From contig NC_080699.1 in NCBI RefSeq assembly GCF_030445035.2, forward strand, positions 10,974,001 to 11,038,000: a DNA stretch of 64,000 nt, written 5' to 3'. This DNA comes from Dasypus novemcinctus (lineage: Eukaryota; Chordata; Mammalia; Cingulata; Dasypodidae). This document shows positions 34,176-46,271 of the stretch, piece after piece. A program made the translations under genes and the position numbers. Position 1 is the first letter of the stretch, and the number at the start of each line of letters is the position of its first letter. The notes under the pieces are model-generated. The model made no database searches, was not told where the DNA came from, and was given only the letters and a program-made list of their open reading frames with translations.

Positions 34176-34985
34176 TTAAAAAACGAGACTCGCCGGCACT
34201 CATGGCTCGTTCAGGCCAACCCAGGGTCAGAAGCCAGACTCCACACAGTACCTCCAGAGAGAGCTGCTCTGCTCCCATTTCCTCAGAACTAAAACCTCTC
34301 TCATCCTCACCCCTCGTGCTTCAGAGCCTCCTTTTCACCTTAAGAAAAGACAGAGTTAAGTGCCTTTCCCAGCCAGTTTTCCAAAGGGTCTTGTATCATT
34401 CGAAGACTCGGGGTCTGCTACGCATCTCCTACATTCTCACATGTCCCATTTATTACAGAAAAATAAACTCCATGGTGCCATTGGAGCTCATCAGCAACCT
34501 TAATGAAAGGGGGCGCAAAAAGATTTTTAAATAATGTCTGTCCTTGTCCTCAGTCTTCACTTTAGCAGAAAAATGGCAAAACAATTATGTTTCAAAATCC
34601 ATAAGAAGATGGTTTTTGCAGCCTGGAACCTTGTACCGCAGATGCCTGGGGATACCTGCTGTCATTTCCTCTCCAGACACAAGACCGAAGCAGGACTGCA
34701 GAGGCCACTTGTAACAAGGAGTTAGGTTCTTTACTTTTCTCTCTGCTATTAGTCACTTGCTTCTCTTAGTCTTAGCCTATGCTGTATGGGCCAAATTTCT
34801 GAATCAATAAAATAAGGAGAGAGAGAGAAAGTAGCTGAAATGTCTTTGGTCCAGGAAGTACAAGATGCCCACATCCTAGCCTTGTTTTCCTTCCTTCCAG
34901 CTCCATGGTCAAGTGACCTTTCTGAGTCTTGTTCTCCTCACCAAAGGGTTTTACCACATGTATCTATATGAGATAGATGCCTAAG
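34176..34985. other. Unassigned sequence
   Basis: No gene or confidently named repeat is seen. Confidence 0.45.
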
Positions 34986-34989
34986 AGTT

Positions 34990-35138
34990 AATGTTGTCAG
35001 ATTTAGCAAATAAATATACAGGACTCCCAGCTAAATGTTGCACATGCATCATTTGGGAGATATCTACACTAAAAAAAGGTTTTTGTTTAACTTGAGTTAA
35101 AGTTTCACTAGGTGTCCTGTAATTTCTCTGGCATCCCT
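34990..35138. mobile_element. Palindromic non-autonomous DNA transposon
   Basis: Arms TGTCAGATTTAGCAAATAAA...TACAGGACTCCCAG and, inverted, CTAGGTGTCCTGTAATTT...CTGGCATCCC face each other around an AT-rich centre. I recognise the wording as a common mammalian palindromic MITE-like repeat but cannot fix its name. Confidence 0.6.
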
Positions 35139-35315
35139 TGTTAACATTCTCAGCTGGATAACTCTTTGTTTTGGGGGCTGTTCTGTGCACTGTAGGGTGC
35201 TTAGCAGCATCTCTGGCCTCTACTCTCTAGATGTAGCTACACTTCCCCAACTGTGAGAAGCAAAACTGTCTCCAGACATCGTCAACTGTCCCCTGGAGGG
35301 AAGGGAGCCCTCCCA
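35139..35315 (-). mobile_element. MER20 (hAT-Charlie) element, antisense
   Basis: GGGGGCTGTTCTGTGCACTG, TTAGCAGCATCTCTGGCCTC, CTGTCTCCAGACATCGTCAA and CTGTCCCCTGGAGGG follow the MER20 consensus in reverse order. Confidence 0.88.
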
Positions 35316-35449
35316 TCTGCTTACTCCCCCACCTCTGTTTATCCTCTCCAGCTTTTGAATTAGACATTGTCGGTCGCCTTGGATAGCTAATTATGTCTCA
35401 GTTGCCTTACCTTTACAATGGAGATAATAATACAATGAGTAAACGACCA

Positions 35450-35645
35450 AGTTTACTGAACAAACATTTACATTGTGCTGTGTGCTATGACTTCATGTAT
35501 TTTTTCATTTAACTCTCATAATGATTCTATGAGATGGGTAATATTAAGCCCCTTTAACAGATGAGAAAACTGAGGCACAGAGAAGTTAAACAACTTGCTC
35601 AGGATCATACAGCAAGTAGGTGGCAGAGCCAGGATTCAGACCTGA
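35450..35645 (-). mobile_element. MIR, antisense
   Basis: AACTCTCATAATGATTCTATGAG, CAGATGAGAAAACTGAGGC, AGAGAAGTTAAACAACTTGC and GTGGCAGAGCCAGGATTCAG are the reversed MIR in order. Confidence 0.9.
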
Positions 35646-35649
35646 CCCA

Positions 35650-36405
35650 GGTGGTCTTCTGCAGAGTCCGTGTCATCCACCGTGTGGCCAGGTGGCCTCT
35701 CAGAAACTCAGAGCAGCGTCCTTGGTTCCAGCCCATGGTCCAAAGTGATACATTGTGAGATGTGCGAGCTGGTTACAGTTCTCATTGTTTGAGACAGCCT
35801 TGAAAGTAAGCGCTGGGCCATGTTTCCTTTCGTCTTTTTTCAGTGGCCTTATTAGCACCTTATGTGGTAGGCAGGTCAAGGAAGTAATCGCAGCTTCACC
35901 TAATGAATAAGGAGCTGGCACACTTGCCAGAGAGATGAGATGAGCCGAAAGACAATCCCAGTTTCCTCACCCCCAGGCAGGCTGTCTCTCTAGTAAGTAG
36001 CACAAGCAACTTCCTTCCCTAGTACTGTGCCAAGTCCTTCTAGAAGGCAAGGAATATTGAGTGAGCATCTGCTTTCCAAAGGCTTAAGATAGGCTGGGGA
36101 GAAAAGCCATAGGCATAGAGAAATTCTATGGTATTCTAGGAATGTATGCTCTAGTGATAAGTCGGAAGTCAGAAGGTATTTCTGGATTCCAGGCCTTCCA
36201 CATCTGTAGAGCAGTGTAAAAGTTAAAAGCTCAGAAATCAGCACAGCACGAATGGAAAAGAGGACAGGGAAAACTAACCCCCAATTTCTGTTAAGCAGAG
36301 GTAGCCTATTGTGGAGCATTGTAAAATAACAAACTTATCAAAGAACATTGGTTTCTCTACCAAGTACGTATCACTAACTGATATTTTCTTGTTTTATCTG
36401 TTGTC
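35650..36405. other. Unassigned sequence
   Basis: No gene or confidently named repeat is seen. Confidence 0.45.
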
Positions 36406-36409
36406 TGTC

Positions 36410-36560
36410 TATCTATATTAGAATACAAGCTCTCAGAAAAGAGTGACCTTGTCCATCTCCTTTGCTTTCTACATCCCCATCCTTAAAACAATATTTGCTA
36501 TCAAGAGGGGAATCAATATAAATTCTACAAATACATTTTTAGAATGAAAGAAAGAATAAA
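36410..36560 (+). mobile_element. L2 3' end
   Basis: TAGAATACAAGCTCTCAGAAAAG, GTGACCTTGTCCATCTCC and a terminal GAATGAAAGAAAGAATAAA match the L2 terminal pattern. Confidence 0.6.
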
Positions 36561-36699
36561 CGTAAGGCAAACATTGAAAAAGTGTGAATGAAAGATTATT
36601 TTGAAAACTAACTGATAATGTAAGGTAATCAACTTAAAATTCAAGCCCAGACCTTGAAGATAAATGTAGGAAGGATAAATATGAATTATTGAATTTAAT

Positions 36700-37190
36700 C
36701 TTAGTAAATTCCTTCATTCCTTAAATACATATTTGTAGCATATCTAATAAATGTCAGCCACTGAATTAAGATTTAGGGATGCTAAACAAGGATAAGTTAT
36801 TGTTCTTGTCCCTATTAGGGAAGGCAGACATGTGAATTAATAATTAAACACAGTTAGGGATACAAAATTAAAATTTATATAAGATGGACAGGTAACACAC
36901 ATAATCAATGTTTCCACTGCTAGACAAGCAGGTTTGGCAAGAGCTTTTTGTAAAGATGAAAACCTCAGCCATTTTGTCCTCTCACAAGTTTAATGTGGGC
37001 CAGTACAATTTAGTACAATCTTAGACCCATTAATATTAGTTCACTCAACAAATATTTATTGTGAGTTTCCTAAATATCAGACATTATATACAGTAAGAAT
37101 GTTATAATTTAGTGAAAACATAGGAACTTGGCTTCACAGAGCTTATATTCTGGAAGGAAAGACAGACAGTTAAGTCCAGAACTCAATAAA
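36700..37190 (-). mobile_element. L2-like fragments, antisense
   Basis: Two adjoining copies show the reverse of the L2 3' end: CATTCCTTAAATACATATTTG (36717) and TTCACTCAACAAATATTTATTG (37040), each followed by a degraded copy of the ATTCTGGAAGG(A)AAAGACAGACA region. Confidence 0.6.
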
Positions 37191-37239
37191 AATTATTGAA
37201 AATAATAGTATATATATTGTGCGGGGGCGGAGAGGTGAT

Positions 37240-37650
37240 GAATTCATTTTCTATTGCTGCTCTAACAAGTAACCACACATTTAGTGGTTTGAAGCAGCAC
37301 AAGTTTACTTTATTACAATTCTAGAGATTAGAAGTCTGAAATAGGTCCCACTTGGCTAAAACCAACATGTCGGCTGAGCTGTGCTCCGTCTGGAGGCTCC
37401 AGAGGACAATCCATTCCCTTGTCCAGCTGCTAGAGGCTGCCCACATTCCTTGGCTTGTGGCCTCGCATCACTCCAATCTCTGCTTCTGTTGTCAGAGCTA
37501 CTTCTTTGACTCTGAATCTTCCACATCTCTCATTTCATTATAAAGATCCTTGTGACCACATTGGACCCAACCTGATAACGCAGAATAATCTTCCCATTTC
37601 AAGACCTTAGCTTAAATCATATCCTCAAAGTCCCTTTTTTAATGTAAATT
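37240..37650 (-). mobile_element. Old MaLR/ERVL-type LTR (MLT-like), antisense
   Basis: TTCTATTGCTGCTCTAACAAG, TTAGTGGTTTGAAGCAGCAC, GGAGGCTCCAGAGGACAATCC and CACATTCCTTGGCTTGTGGC follow the reversed consensus that I know from mammalian MLT-class LTRs. Better preserved than the copy at 1793. Confidence 0.7.
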
Positions 37651-38377
37651 AACATATTCGCAGATCCTGGGTATTTAATAAAACAGTTTCAATTCAAGGG
37701 GAAGACTATTTCTAAACTACTTAAATCACATTAATAATATTTCCTTCACAGATGGACATTTATACTTTAAAATATTGTCATACTATAGGATATACAATAC
37801 TTTGAATCTGGATGATGGGAGCCTAAGGAAACCACAATGAGTCACACTGTATGCTAATTTTGAGCCTACTGTTTCATATTGTAAGTTAAAAATATAAATG
37901 TAATGATATTACTGTTGTTGTAAATAATGCTTTCAGCATAAAAAAACTTATAAATACAATCAAATAAATTAAGCAAAGTCCTTGATATGTTAAATGTGAA
38001 CTAGAAATATCACTGTGAATTCATGGTATCTTCATTGTTAACAAAATACATATTTCTTAACTGTTCAAAAGGTCTGGAAGCAATGAGAGTTGAATTACAA
38101 TGATCCTTTTAGTGTCCAAGTATCATTTCTAATATACCATTTCCACTAAAATTGACAAGAGCTCCTTGAAGAAATAGAGGATTCCAGCTCAGAACAGGAA
38201 ATAAATAAAGTGAGCTCGGGACATCTTTTTTTTATCAAAAAAGTAAGGAGGCTCTCAGGGGTCATGTGGAAGAGACACAGGCACCAACTTGAGGGTCTGC
38301 CACTGGCCAAAGACCAGACAATTTTTCCTCAAAAATAATGATGTTGAGAGCTAAAGGGAGTGCATTTGAGTATGAGA
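37651..38377. other. Unassigned AT-rich sequence
   Basis: No gene or confidently named repeat is seen. Confidence 0.45.
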
Positions 38378-41300
38378 AGGGGCAAGACGGCAGCAGAATA
38401 AGGAGCTCCAAAGAGTCAGATGTCGTACAGTGCAGTTAGTAGTCTACAGAACACTATCTAAAGGACCTGTCTGGGGGGGCCCAGGGGACAGAAGAGCATC
38501 TGGTAACATCCTTGAAACAATGGAAGGAAGAAACTGCCCATCCGCAATGAAGATTCATGAGTAGACTGCTCCACACCACAGAGGTCAGTGCCCATTCCCC
38601 ACTGGTGGCACAAGCCACCTCAGGAGCAATTCCCGGGTTGGAGTTGGAAGCTCCATTCCCTAAAAACTGGGGGAGGAGGGGGCGGGGAGATTCAGTTGGG
38701 CACTGACCTCAGCTACTGATTAGTAAATTTGGCTGGCTAAAGTCTAAGCCTAAGAACAGCTGAAGTTTGAACCTGTCCAAGTCAGAAAGAGGCAAACAGC
38801 CTCCATTTTAACTGTTCCCCCACCATGAGGGGAAATGGTGCTGATTGAAAATCATAGTAACAGTAAGGACTGGCTTCTTTCCACCCAGGTTGGATTGCTA
38901 CCCTAGCTTAGGCTCCAGCCCACCTCTGGCCTCTCTAGGCAACTGCAGGCACTTTTGGCCTGCACAGACTGGATACTTGTGGCTCTCACCCTGTCCCCTG
39001 ATAGGATAGGAAGGAGTGATATTTTCCCAGCCTCTCTGTACAAGTGCAAGTGCTTTCAGCCCACATAGACTACATTTTGGGCACCCCTGATGCTCCATCC
39101 CCATCCCTGGCAGGGGAGGAGGGGTCTCTGGTGCTTTGTCAGACTATCTGGGCAGCTATAGTCAGGTTTGACCCTTGTGGCTTAGTTTGCTGCCCACCCC
39201 AGGCAGGAGTGGAAAGGGTGTGAAGCTTCTTCAGTCTCTCCAGGAAACTACAGATGATCTTGGTCTGCATGGCTTGGATTACTGCACGTAGCTGTGGCTC
39301 CATCCCTATCCCTGGCAGGGGAGAAAGGTGGGAGAAGCTTCATTGGTTCCTGGGGCAACATGAGCAGCTTCATAGCTTACAGTAGCAATTTCATCCTAAG
39401 CTCCTACTACACAACCAGCAAGGAAAAAAAGGCAAAAAACAGATGAAAAAGAGCTGAAATTTTCAGATTAGCTAAACATGAGCAAGTATAAAGTTCCATA
39501 TTAAGTTGAAAGTAGTGTCAAAGAGGGGCTGTAACACAGAGCCAATCAAATAGAAAGCCTGAGACTAAGAGAGAAACTTTACCCAGAATAAATATATTTA
39601 GTAAATTATTTGCCAAGACATGAAATAAAAATTACAATCCATATCAAGAAACAGGAAGCTATACCCAAGTCAAAAGAATAAGCTAAGTCTCCAGATGACA
39701 TGAAGGAATTGAGAAAACTAACTATAGATGTTCAAACAAATCTTCTTAATAAATTCAATGAAATTGTGTGGCAGTTTGAGATTATTTCATGAATCCCAAA
39801 AGGAGAAAGATTATGGTTGTAAACTAATCTATTCCTCTGGGTGTGATACCTTTTGATTATATTTTATTCATAGAAGGGCCTTTAATTAGAATACCCATTA
39901 AGATTGTTTTTAAGGCTTTTTTATTTGACTACCTCGGGAAGGCATGTCTCAGATTGAGTCCCTGCCTACTTGCTGTGTCTTATATAAATAGAAACTCACA
40001 CAGGCAGACACAAAGAGAGAAAGCTCTGCCATTTTTGATTCTGCCTTGTGACAGAAAGGAGAAGGCTCAAACAGCTGAGATCACATTGAAAGATGAACCA
40101 TTTTGCCTGATAGCTTTTGCCTGAGATTGGAAGGAGCTGAGAAAAGCCAAGACTGATATAGGAAGCCCTAAGAGACAAACTTTATGCCAGCTTGCAACTT
40201 AAATCAGGATGAAAACAGAGGAGCTGAGCCTGAGAGAGGAAGCCCAGAGGGGAAGGCTGAAACAATGCAGAGATTGGTGGTCATCTTGCTTCACCATATA
40301 GCAAAACACTGGGATCAATAGTAGCTGACTTTCGTGAAAAAGAATCTCTGCTGATGCCTTGATTTGGCCTTGGAACTGTAAACTTTTACCCCCAAATAAA
40401 TCCCCATTATAAAAGCCAATAGATTTCTGGCATTTTGCATCAGCAATCCTTTGGCAGACTAATACAGATTGCTAAAGAGATTAAACATAATACAATATTG
40501 GATGAGCACAAAGAAGAATATAAAAGCATACATAGAAAAATAACAAGTCTTATGGAAATGGAATGCACATGAAATTAAAAATACACTGCAGGCATATAAC
40601 AGTAGACTTAAGGAGACAGAAGAAAGGATCAGTAAACTTAAAGACATGGCCTCCAAAAGTGAACATACAAAAGATCAGATAAAGAAAAGAATGGAAAAAC
40701 TTGAACAGAGTCTCAGGGAACTAAATGATGGCAAGATACATGCAAATATACATGTCACAGCTGTCCCAGAAGAAGAAGAGAAGGGAAAAGGAGCAGAAGG
40801 AATATTTGAAGAAATAGTGGTATAAATACTAGACAACATAGAAAAAGTGGAAAAATTCCTAGGAACATACAAACAGCTTACCCTAGAAGAAATAGAAGAC
40901 CTCAACAAACTAATCCCAAGTAAAAAGATTGAAATAGTCATTAAACAACTCCCCAAAATGAAAAGCCCAGGACCATATGGCTTCACAGGTGAATTCTACC
41001 AATTCTAAAGAAGATTTAATACTGATCTTACTCAAACTCTTACAAAAATTGAACAAGAAGGAATGCTACCAAACTCATTCTACAAAGCCAACATACCAAA
41101 GTCAGATAAAGATACAACAAAAAAATATTACTGACCATTTCCCTAATGAATATGGATGCAAAAATCCTTTACAAAATATTCACTATAGAATTCAACAACA
41201 CATTGAAAAAATTATTCATCTTAACCAAGTGGTTTTTTCCCAGGCATGTAAGGGTGGTTCAACACAAGAAAATCAATCAGCTTAATATACCACATTAATA

Positions 41301-43245
41301 AATGAAAGAAGAAAAATCACAGATAATCTTGATTGACACAAAAAAGGCATTTGACAAAATACAGCATCCTCTCTTGATAAAAAATACTCCAAAAGATAGG
41401 AATTGAAGGAAACTTGCTCAACATGAATGACAAAGAGCATAGCTAACACTGTAAACAGTAAAAGACTGAAAGCTTTCGTATTGAGATAGGGAAAATGACA
41501 AGGATGCCCTCTGCCACCACTGTAGTTCAATATAGTCCTAGAAGTTCTAGCTATAGCAATCAGATAAGACAAAGAAATAAAAGACACCCAAATAGAAAAG
41601 GAAGAATTAAAACATTTGATAGTCACAGATGATGATTCTATTCTTAGAAAGTTTTTAAAAATCTACAACAAAGCTACTAGAGCTAATAAACAAGTTCAGT
41701 AGAGTGGCAGGATAAAAGATTAGTACGCAAAAATCAATAATGTGTCTATACACGAGAAATGTCCAATCTGAGGAGGAAATTGAAAAAAACAATTCCATTT
41801 ACAATAGTGACTAAAAGTAAAATATTTAGAAATAAACTTAACCAAGGACATAAAACACTTATATTCAGAAAAATACAATGCATTGCTAAAAGAATTAATT
41901 TCCATGCTATATAAAGAGATCATACAGTTCAACAATAAAAAAGCAAGCAATTCAATTAAAAATTGAGCAAAAGAGCTAAATAGACATTTCCAAAGAGGAA
42001 ATACAAATGGCCAAAAAGCACATGAAAAAATGTTCAATATCATTAGCTTTTAGAGAAATGCAAATCAATACCACAATAAGATATCATCAGTCACCTCATA
42101 AAATGGGCATGATTAAAAACCAGAAAACAATAAGTGCTGGAGAGGATATGGAGAAATAGGAACACTCCTTCACTTTTGGTGGAAATGTAAAATGGTGCAG
42201 CCGCTGTGGAAGACAATTCAGTGGTTCCTCAGGAAGTTAAATATAGAGCTTCCATATGATCTGGCAATCCCTTTACTAGGAATATATCCAGTAGAACTGA
42301 AATTGTGACACAAACAGACATGTGCACACTGATGTTCATAGTAGCATTATTTGCAATTGCGAAAAGAAGGAAACAACCTAAGTGTCTATCAACCAATGAA
42401 TGCATACATGAAATGTGGTATATACATCCAATTGAATAGTATGCTGCTGTAGGAAGAAATGAAATTGGGACACATATGATAACATGGATGAAACTTGAAG
42501 ACTTTATTCTGAGTGAAATAAGCCAGACACAAAAGGACAAATATTGTATGTCTCACTAATATGAACTAAATACAAAGAATAAATACATAGAGTTAAAGCC
42601 TAGAGTATACATTACTAGGAGATGGGATGATGACTTAGGAGGATTACTGATGCTATATGTATGTAAAGTTTTTAATTAGCTTGACTAAATGTATGGAATA
42701 GAGTTGATGGTAACACATTATTGTGAGTATACCTAACACAGCTGTTTTATAAATGGGGTAATCTAAGGATGTAAAAGTCAACTGAAAGAAAGCTAGAGAA
42801 TAATCTAGGGACTGAATAACATAGTGAACCCAGAGGTAGATGAGGATTGTGGTTAATAGTACAAAAACAAAAATGTTCTTCTATGAACTAGGACCAAATG
42901 TACATTGCTATTACAAGATGTTAAGAATATGAAGATGCATGGGGAAAATACAATTAATATAACTTATGGACTATAGTTAGCAGCAATATTGTAATATTCT
43001 TGCATCGATGTCAAAGAAGGTACTGTGCTAATAATAGGGGAATATTGAAAAATAGACCAAATGTATGCTATAGACCATAGTTAGTGGTAATAGTCTGATG
43101 ACGTTCTCTCATAATCTGTTACAAATGTTCCACAACAACATAAGATATTGGTGGAGGGGTGTTGCATGGGAGTTCTTCACATTATGCACTTATGCATGAC
43201 TGATTTGTAAGTTCATAACATCTCTAATAAAAAGTATTTAAAGAG
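38378..43245 (+). mobile_element. L1 element, decayed, split by an LTR
   Basis: Same family as the L1 at 28232: the start GGGCAAGACGGCAGCAGAATAAGG, one 5' UTR unit (38600-38830), ORF1 remnant (about 39600-40830, interrupted by the LTR), reverse transcriptase region (40830-41900), C-terminal piece (41910-42600) and a 3' UTR ending near 43245. The endonuclease coding part is missing between ORF1 and RT, and a second deletion lies near 41905. The RT active-site motif is degraded to TDDD at about 41626. No clear target duplication was found. Confidence 0.88.
39767..40466 (+). mobile_element. Solo LTR (MaLR/ERVL-like) inside L1
   Basis: The 700-bp unit starts TGTGGCAGTTTGAG and ends GACTAATACA, with AATAAA near 40397. 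Flanks AATTG (39762-39766) and GATTG (40467-40471) share four of five bases, a likely 5-bp target duplication. It interrupts the ORF1 sequence of the L1, so it is younger than that L1. Same family as 8545-9066, about 180 bp longer in the middle. Confidence 0.82.
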
Positions 43246-43249
43246 TGAT

Positions 43250-44130
43250 GTCTTCAAATGATTGAGAAACAGAATATATAAAAATCAATGAGTTTGTACT
43301 AATTTTTTATAGGAGTAGGAAACAAAATGAAACTCACTGAGCACCAGTAAAAGTGAAATTAATTACCAAACAATTACTCTGAAATTTTGCAATTAAAGGG
43401 AGATAAACTTATCTCGCTTTTCTCATGTGAATTATATTTCAAGGTGACCAAATTCGACCTAATACACAAGGGAAATTTTGTATATTCAGAAGAATTTCAG
43501 TTACTAAACGGAGAAAGAATGATGGAAATCCCTCATGGCACAACTGATAACGAATGATTTGATAATGGCAGTGGCACTCCTGGATAGCAAAATCATTAGT
43601 AAAATATTGACAAGAACTTTATAAGGAAGGAATCGGGTTATCACAACCTGATCATTTTTAGCATCAGTAAAGCTGAGACATGCCTCATGTGCCTTCCGAT
43701 ATGATGCAATATGAAGTACTCAGCACCACCCATGAGATATTCTTGCAAAATAAAATTAACCAGAATCTAGCCAAGATTTTAAATTTTATAAAAGAAAGCT
43801 TTGGGCATACCTGAGCAAGTTACCATAGGAAGTAGTCAGTCAAATCCAGACTACATAATGTCCTATAGGACAATTTGCCCAGTTTCTTCAACAAGTTGGT
43901 TGTACTTAAAAAAGGGTGGGGTTTGTTTCAGGTTTAAAAATATTTATAAGAGACTTAGATATATACAAATATGTGTAATAGCATACCTGATTTGGATCTT
44001 CATTTAGACAAACTGATTATAAACATTTTTCCAAAATAAGCAATAAATTAGATTATAATCCAAAGAATTAACTAAATACCGATGAGTCTATACTGATAGA
44101 AAAAAATGATTAAATACATAAATTAATAAA
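43250..44130. other. Unassigned AT-rich sequence
   Basis: No gene or confidently named repeat is seen. Confidence 0.45.
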
Positions 44131-44154
44131 TGAAAGAGGTTGGGCTGGGTTTGA

Positions 44155-44408
44155 ACCTTGTGTTTGTTTGTTTGTTTGTTTGTTTGTTTGTTTGTTTGTT
44201 TGTTTTGGAGGTACCAGGGCTTGGGGTTGAATCCAGAGCATATGTGGGAAGCTGGTGCTCAACCACAGAGCCACATTGACTCCCCTGAGTTGGTTTTTTC
44301 ATGTCTTTGCTTGATTTTTGTTTTGTTTTTAGGAGGCACTGGAGACCAAACCCAGAACTTCCCATGTGGGATGCAAGTGCTCAACTGCTTGAGCCACACT
44401 CACTCCCT
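44155..44408 (-). mobile_element. Two antisense tRNA-SINE heads with a (GTTT)n tail
   Basis: A (GTTT)11 run at 44159-44203 is the reversed tail. It is followed by two reversed tRNA-like heads, 44205-44290 (GGTTGAATCCAGAGCATA type B-box) and 44330-44405 (CTCAACTGCTTGAGCCACAC). Layout mirrors the SINE pair at 2519-2721. CCTTGTG stands on both sides (44155-44161 and 44407-44413) as a possible short duplication. Confidence 0.8.
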
Positions 44409-44437
44409 TGTGCCTTGTTTTTAATTAACAGGGTATG

Positions 44438-44451
44438 GAAAATACTACCTT
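44438..44451 (+). repeat. Target-site duplication of the 9.46-kb L1 insertion (5' copy)
   Basis: GAAAATACTACCTT is repeated perfectly at 53912-53925. The 5' copy directly abuts the L1 start and the 3' copy directly follows an A-rich tail. Confidence 0.92.
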
Positions 44452-44734
44452 GGAGATGGGACAAGGTGGCATCTGAGTGAGTTCACCCTTGTCATCTCTC
44501 CTGCAGAAAACCAGCTGAGTGGGGACAGAATTCTGCCCAAGTGAGCAGTTTTAGGAACCCACAAAGCAGAAGGCTTCTAGACATCAATCTGGAGAGAGTG
44601 CAACAAAAGGAGTGCCTGCTCAAGATAAAACCATGAATTTCTGACCCTAGAGCCAGAAGCTGTGGGAAGGCAAAACCCTTCCCCTAGAGCTGATAGCCGC
44701 AGCATTCCCTGGACATCGCCAGTCATATGGCAGG

Positions 44735-44935
44735 ATTCCCGAGCCCCATGTTCCCCAAACACGTGATCTTCAAACCCACGTTCTCTGAACCTCATGTTCC
44801 TCTGAACAGCATTCCCTGTAATCCACATTCCCCAAAACCACATTCCCTGAGCCCACATTCTCCCAAGTGTGTTCCCAGAACCCAGCACTCCCCAAACTCC
44901 AGCATTCCCCTAGTCCTCCAGTCTCAGATAAACTC
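44735..44935 (+). repeat. Imperfect short array in the L1 5' UTR
   Basis: About ten degenerate copies of a ~15-22-bp motif of the type CCCACATTCCCCAAA (for example CCACATTCCCCAAAACC, CCACATTCCCTGAGC, CAGCACTCCCCAAAC) follow one another. Confidence 0.8.
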
Positions 44936-45469
44936 CAAGAGTGGGAGGGTTTTGGTGAGGGGTACAGAGGGCCTAAGGAGTGCAGATTCAATTTTCTGGT
45001 CCCCCCTTTTTTTGAGCTTGGAGGAGCATGCTAGCTGGCTTGGGGAGAGACTAGGAAGAGAGGAGAGGTGAATCTGCTGACAGAGTACGACTAACTTAAA
45101 TGCCCTGGGATAGGGAAAATTGGTCTGGGAGAAGGTAGAGTCAGAAAATTAGTCCTGCATAGCTCACCTAAGGGAGGGAGAGCATAGGCTGTGCTTTGTA
45201 AGCTTCTAATAACACATTTAGGGTTCCTGGCAAGGTGTGAGTGTTCTCTCTCAAAGAAACTAAGACTCATAATTATCTGTGGTGTGTTGATTCATCAGGG
45301 TCCCATTTGAATCTCCAAGGGAGCTCTCACAGGACCTTCCTGCTGACCTGGGAGAGAGGGAAGTGAGGAAGGGAGAAAGGGGGAAGGATAGACCCTAAGC
45401 AGTTTATTCAACTGCAAAGAAGAATAATTGCTTGAAGCCTTGTCTGGTCTTTTCTGTTTGTTTGTTTTC

Positions 45470-46080
45470 TTGTCTTTCCTTCCTCTTTATCCAAACCCCC
45501 AAAACCCTTTTTTTTTTTTTTTCCTTTTTTTTCTCTTTTTTCACCCTTTTTTTTCTCTTTTTTCTTTTTTTCTGTTAGGTGCTGTAGGCAGTGTTTCTTA
45601 TTTGCTGTGCTTCTTCATCCTCAATCTCCTCTTTTCTGTGTGTACTGATTTTGGCTATCAATGCTATCCCCTTTCATTTACATCTTTATATCTTTCATCA
45701 TCTATTGTTTCTCTTATATTCCACCTCTCTTTGTTTAGCCCCAATTTTTCTGACTTCTTATTTCTAACACCTCTATTCTGTTTTCTCTCTTTTATTCACT
45801 CTTAATGTTATTGTCCTTTCTTTTCTCTTTCCCTTTCTCCTGACCACACTGGCCTTTCAATTCATATTATATTCTTCCCCATATTCAGTTTACCATCTTA
45901 TTGTAGGTACTCCACTTTCTTACTGTTATAACTCCACACAGCTTACATGAGTTTAATATCTATTCTCCTAGATCTCACATGGTTCTTCTGTTAACATTAA
46001 CTCTCAATATTACTATTACACTTTTTCTTTGCTTACCTCTTTTGCTTTCCCTGACCTAATATTTTCCTTCAAGGGAACAG
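45470..46080 (+). other. Pyrimidine-rich part of the L1 5' UTR
   Basis: A long C/T-rich tract, with T-runs at 45508-45560, covers the 3' half of the 5' UTR and ends shortly before ORF1. The open frame at 45428-45805 is a by-product of this composition. Confidence 0.7.
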
Positions 46081-46271
46081 AAACAACAACAAGGAAATAG
46101 AATAAGAAGAACAAAGTGTCAAAGAGAAGACCTAACAAGAACACAAAAATAATACCTAAATAAACCCCAAGACTAGAAGGAGAAGCTAATCAACTGAATA
46201 AACCCATCAAGATAATATGAGGACCAGACAGCAACAAAAAAATTACAAACCATACCAATAACCAGGAAAAC

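Noticed and set aside
33667-34292. Long plus-strand open frames rich in HTHTDIHSST repeats
   Set aside because: They are translations of the CA-rich minisatellite in all three frames.
45428-45805. Open frame of 125 codons, very rich in Phe/Leu/Ser
   Set aside because: It comes from the pyrimidine-rich L1 5' UTR.
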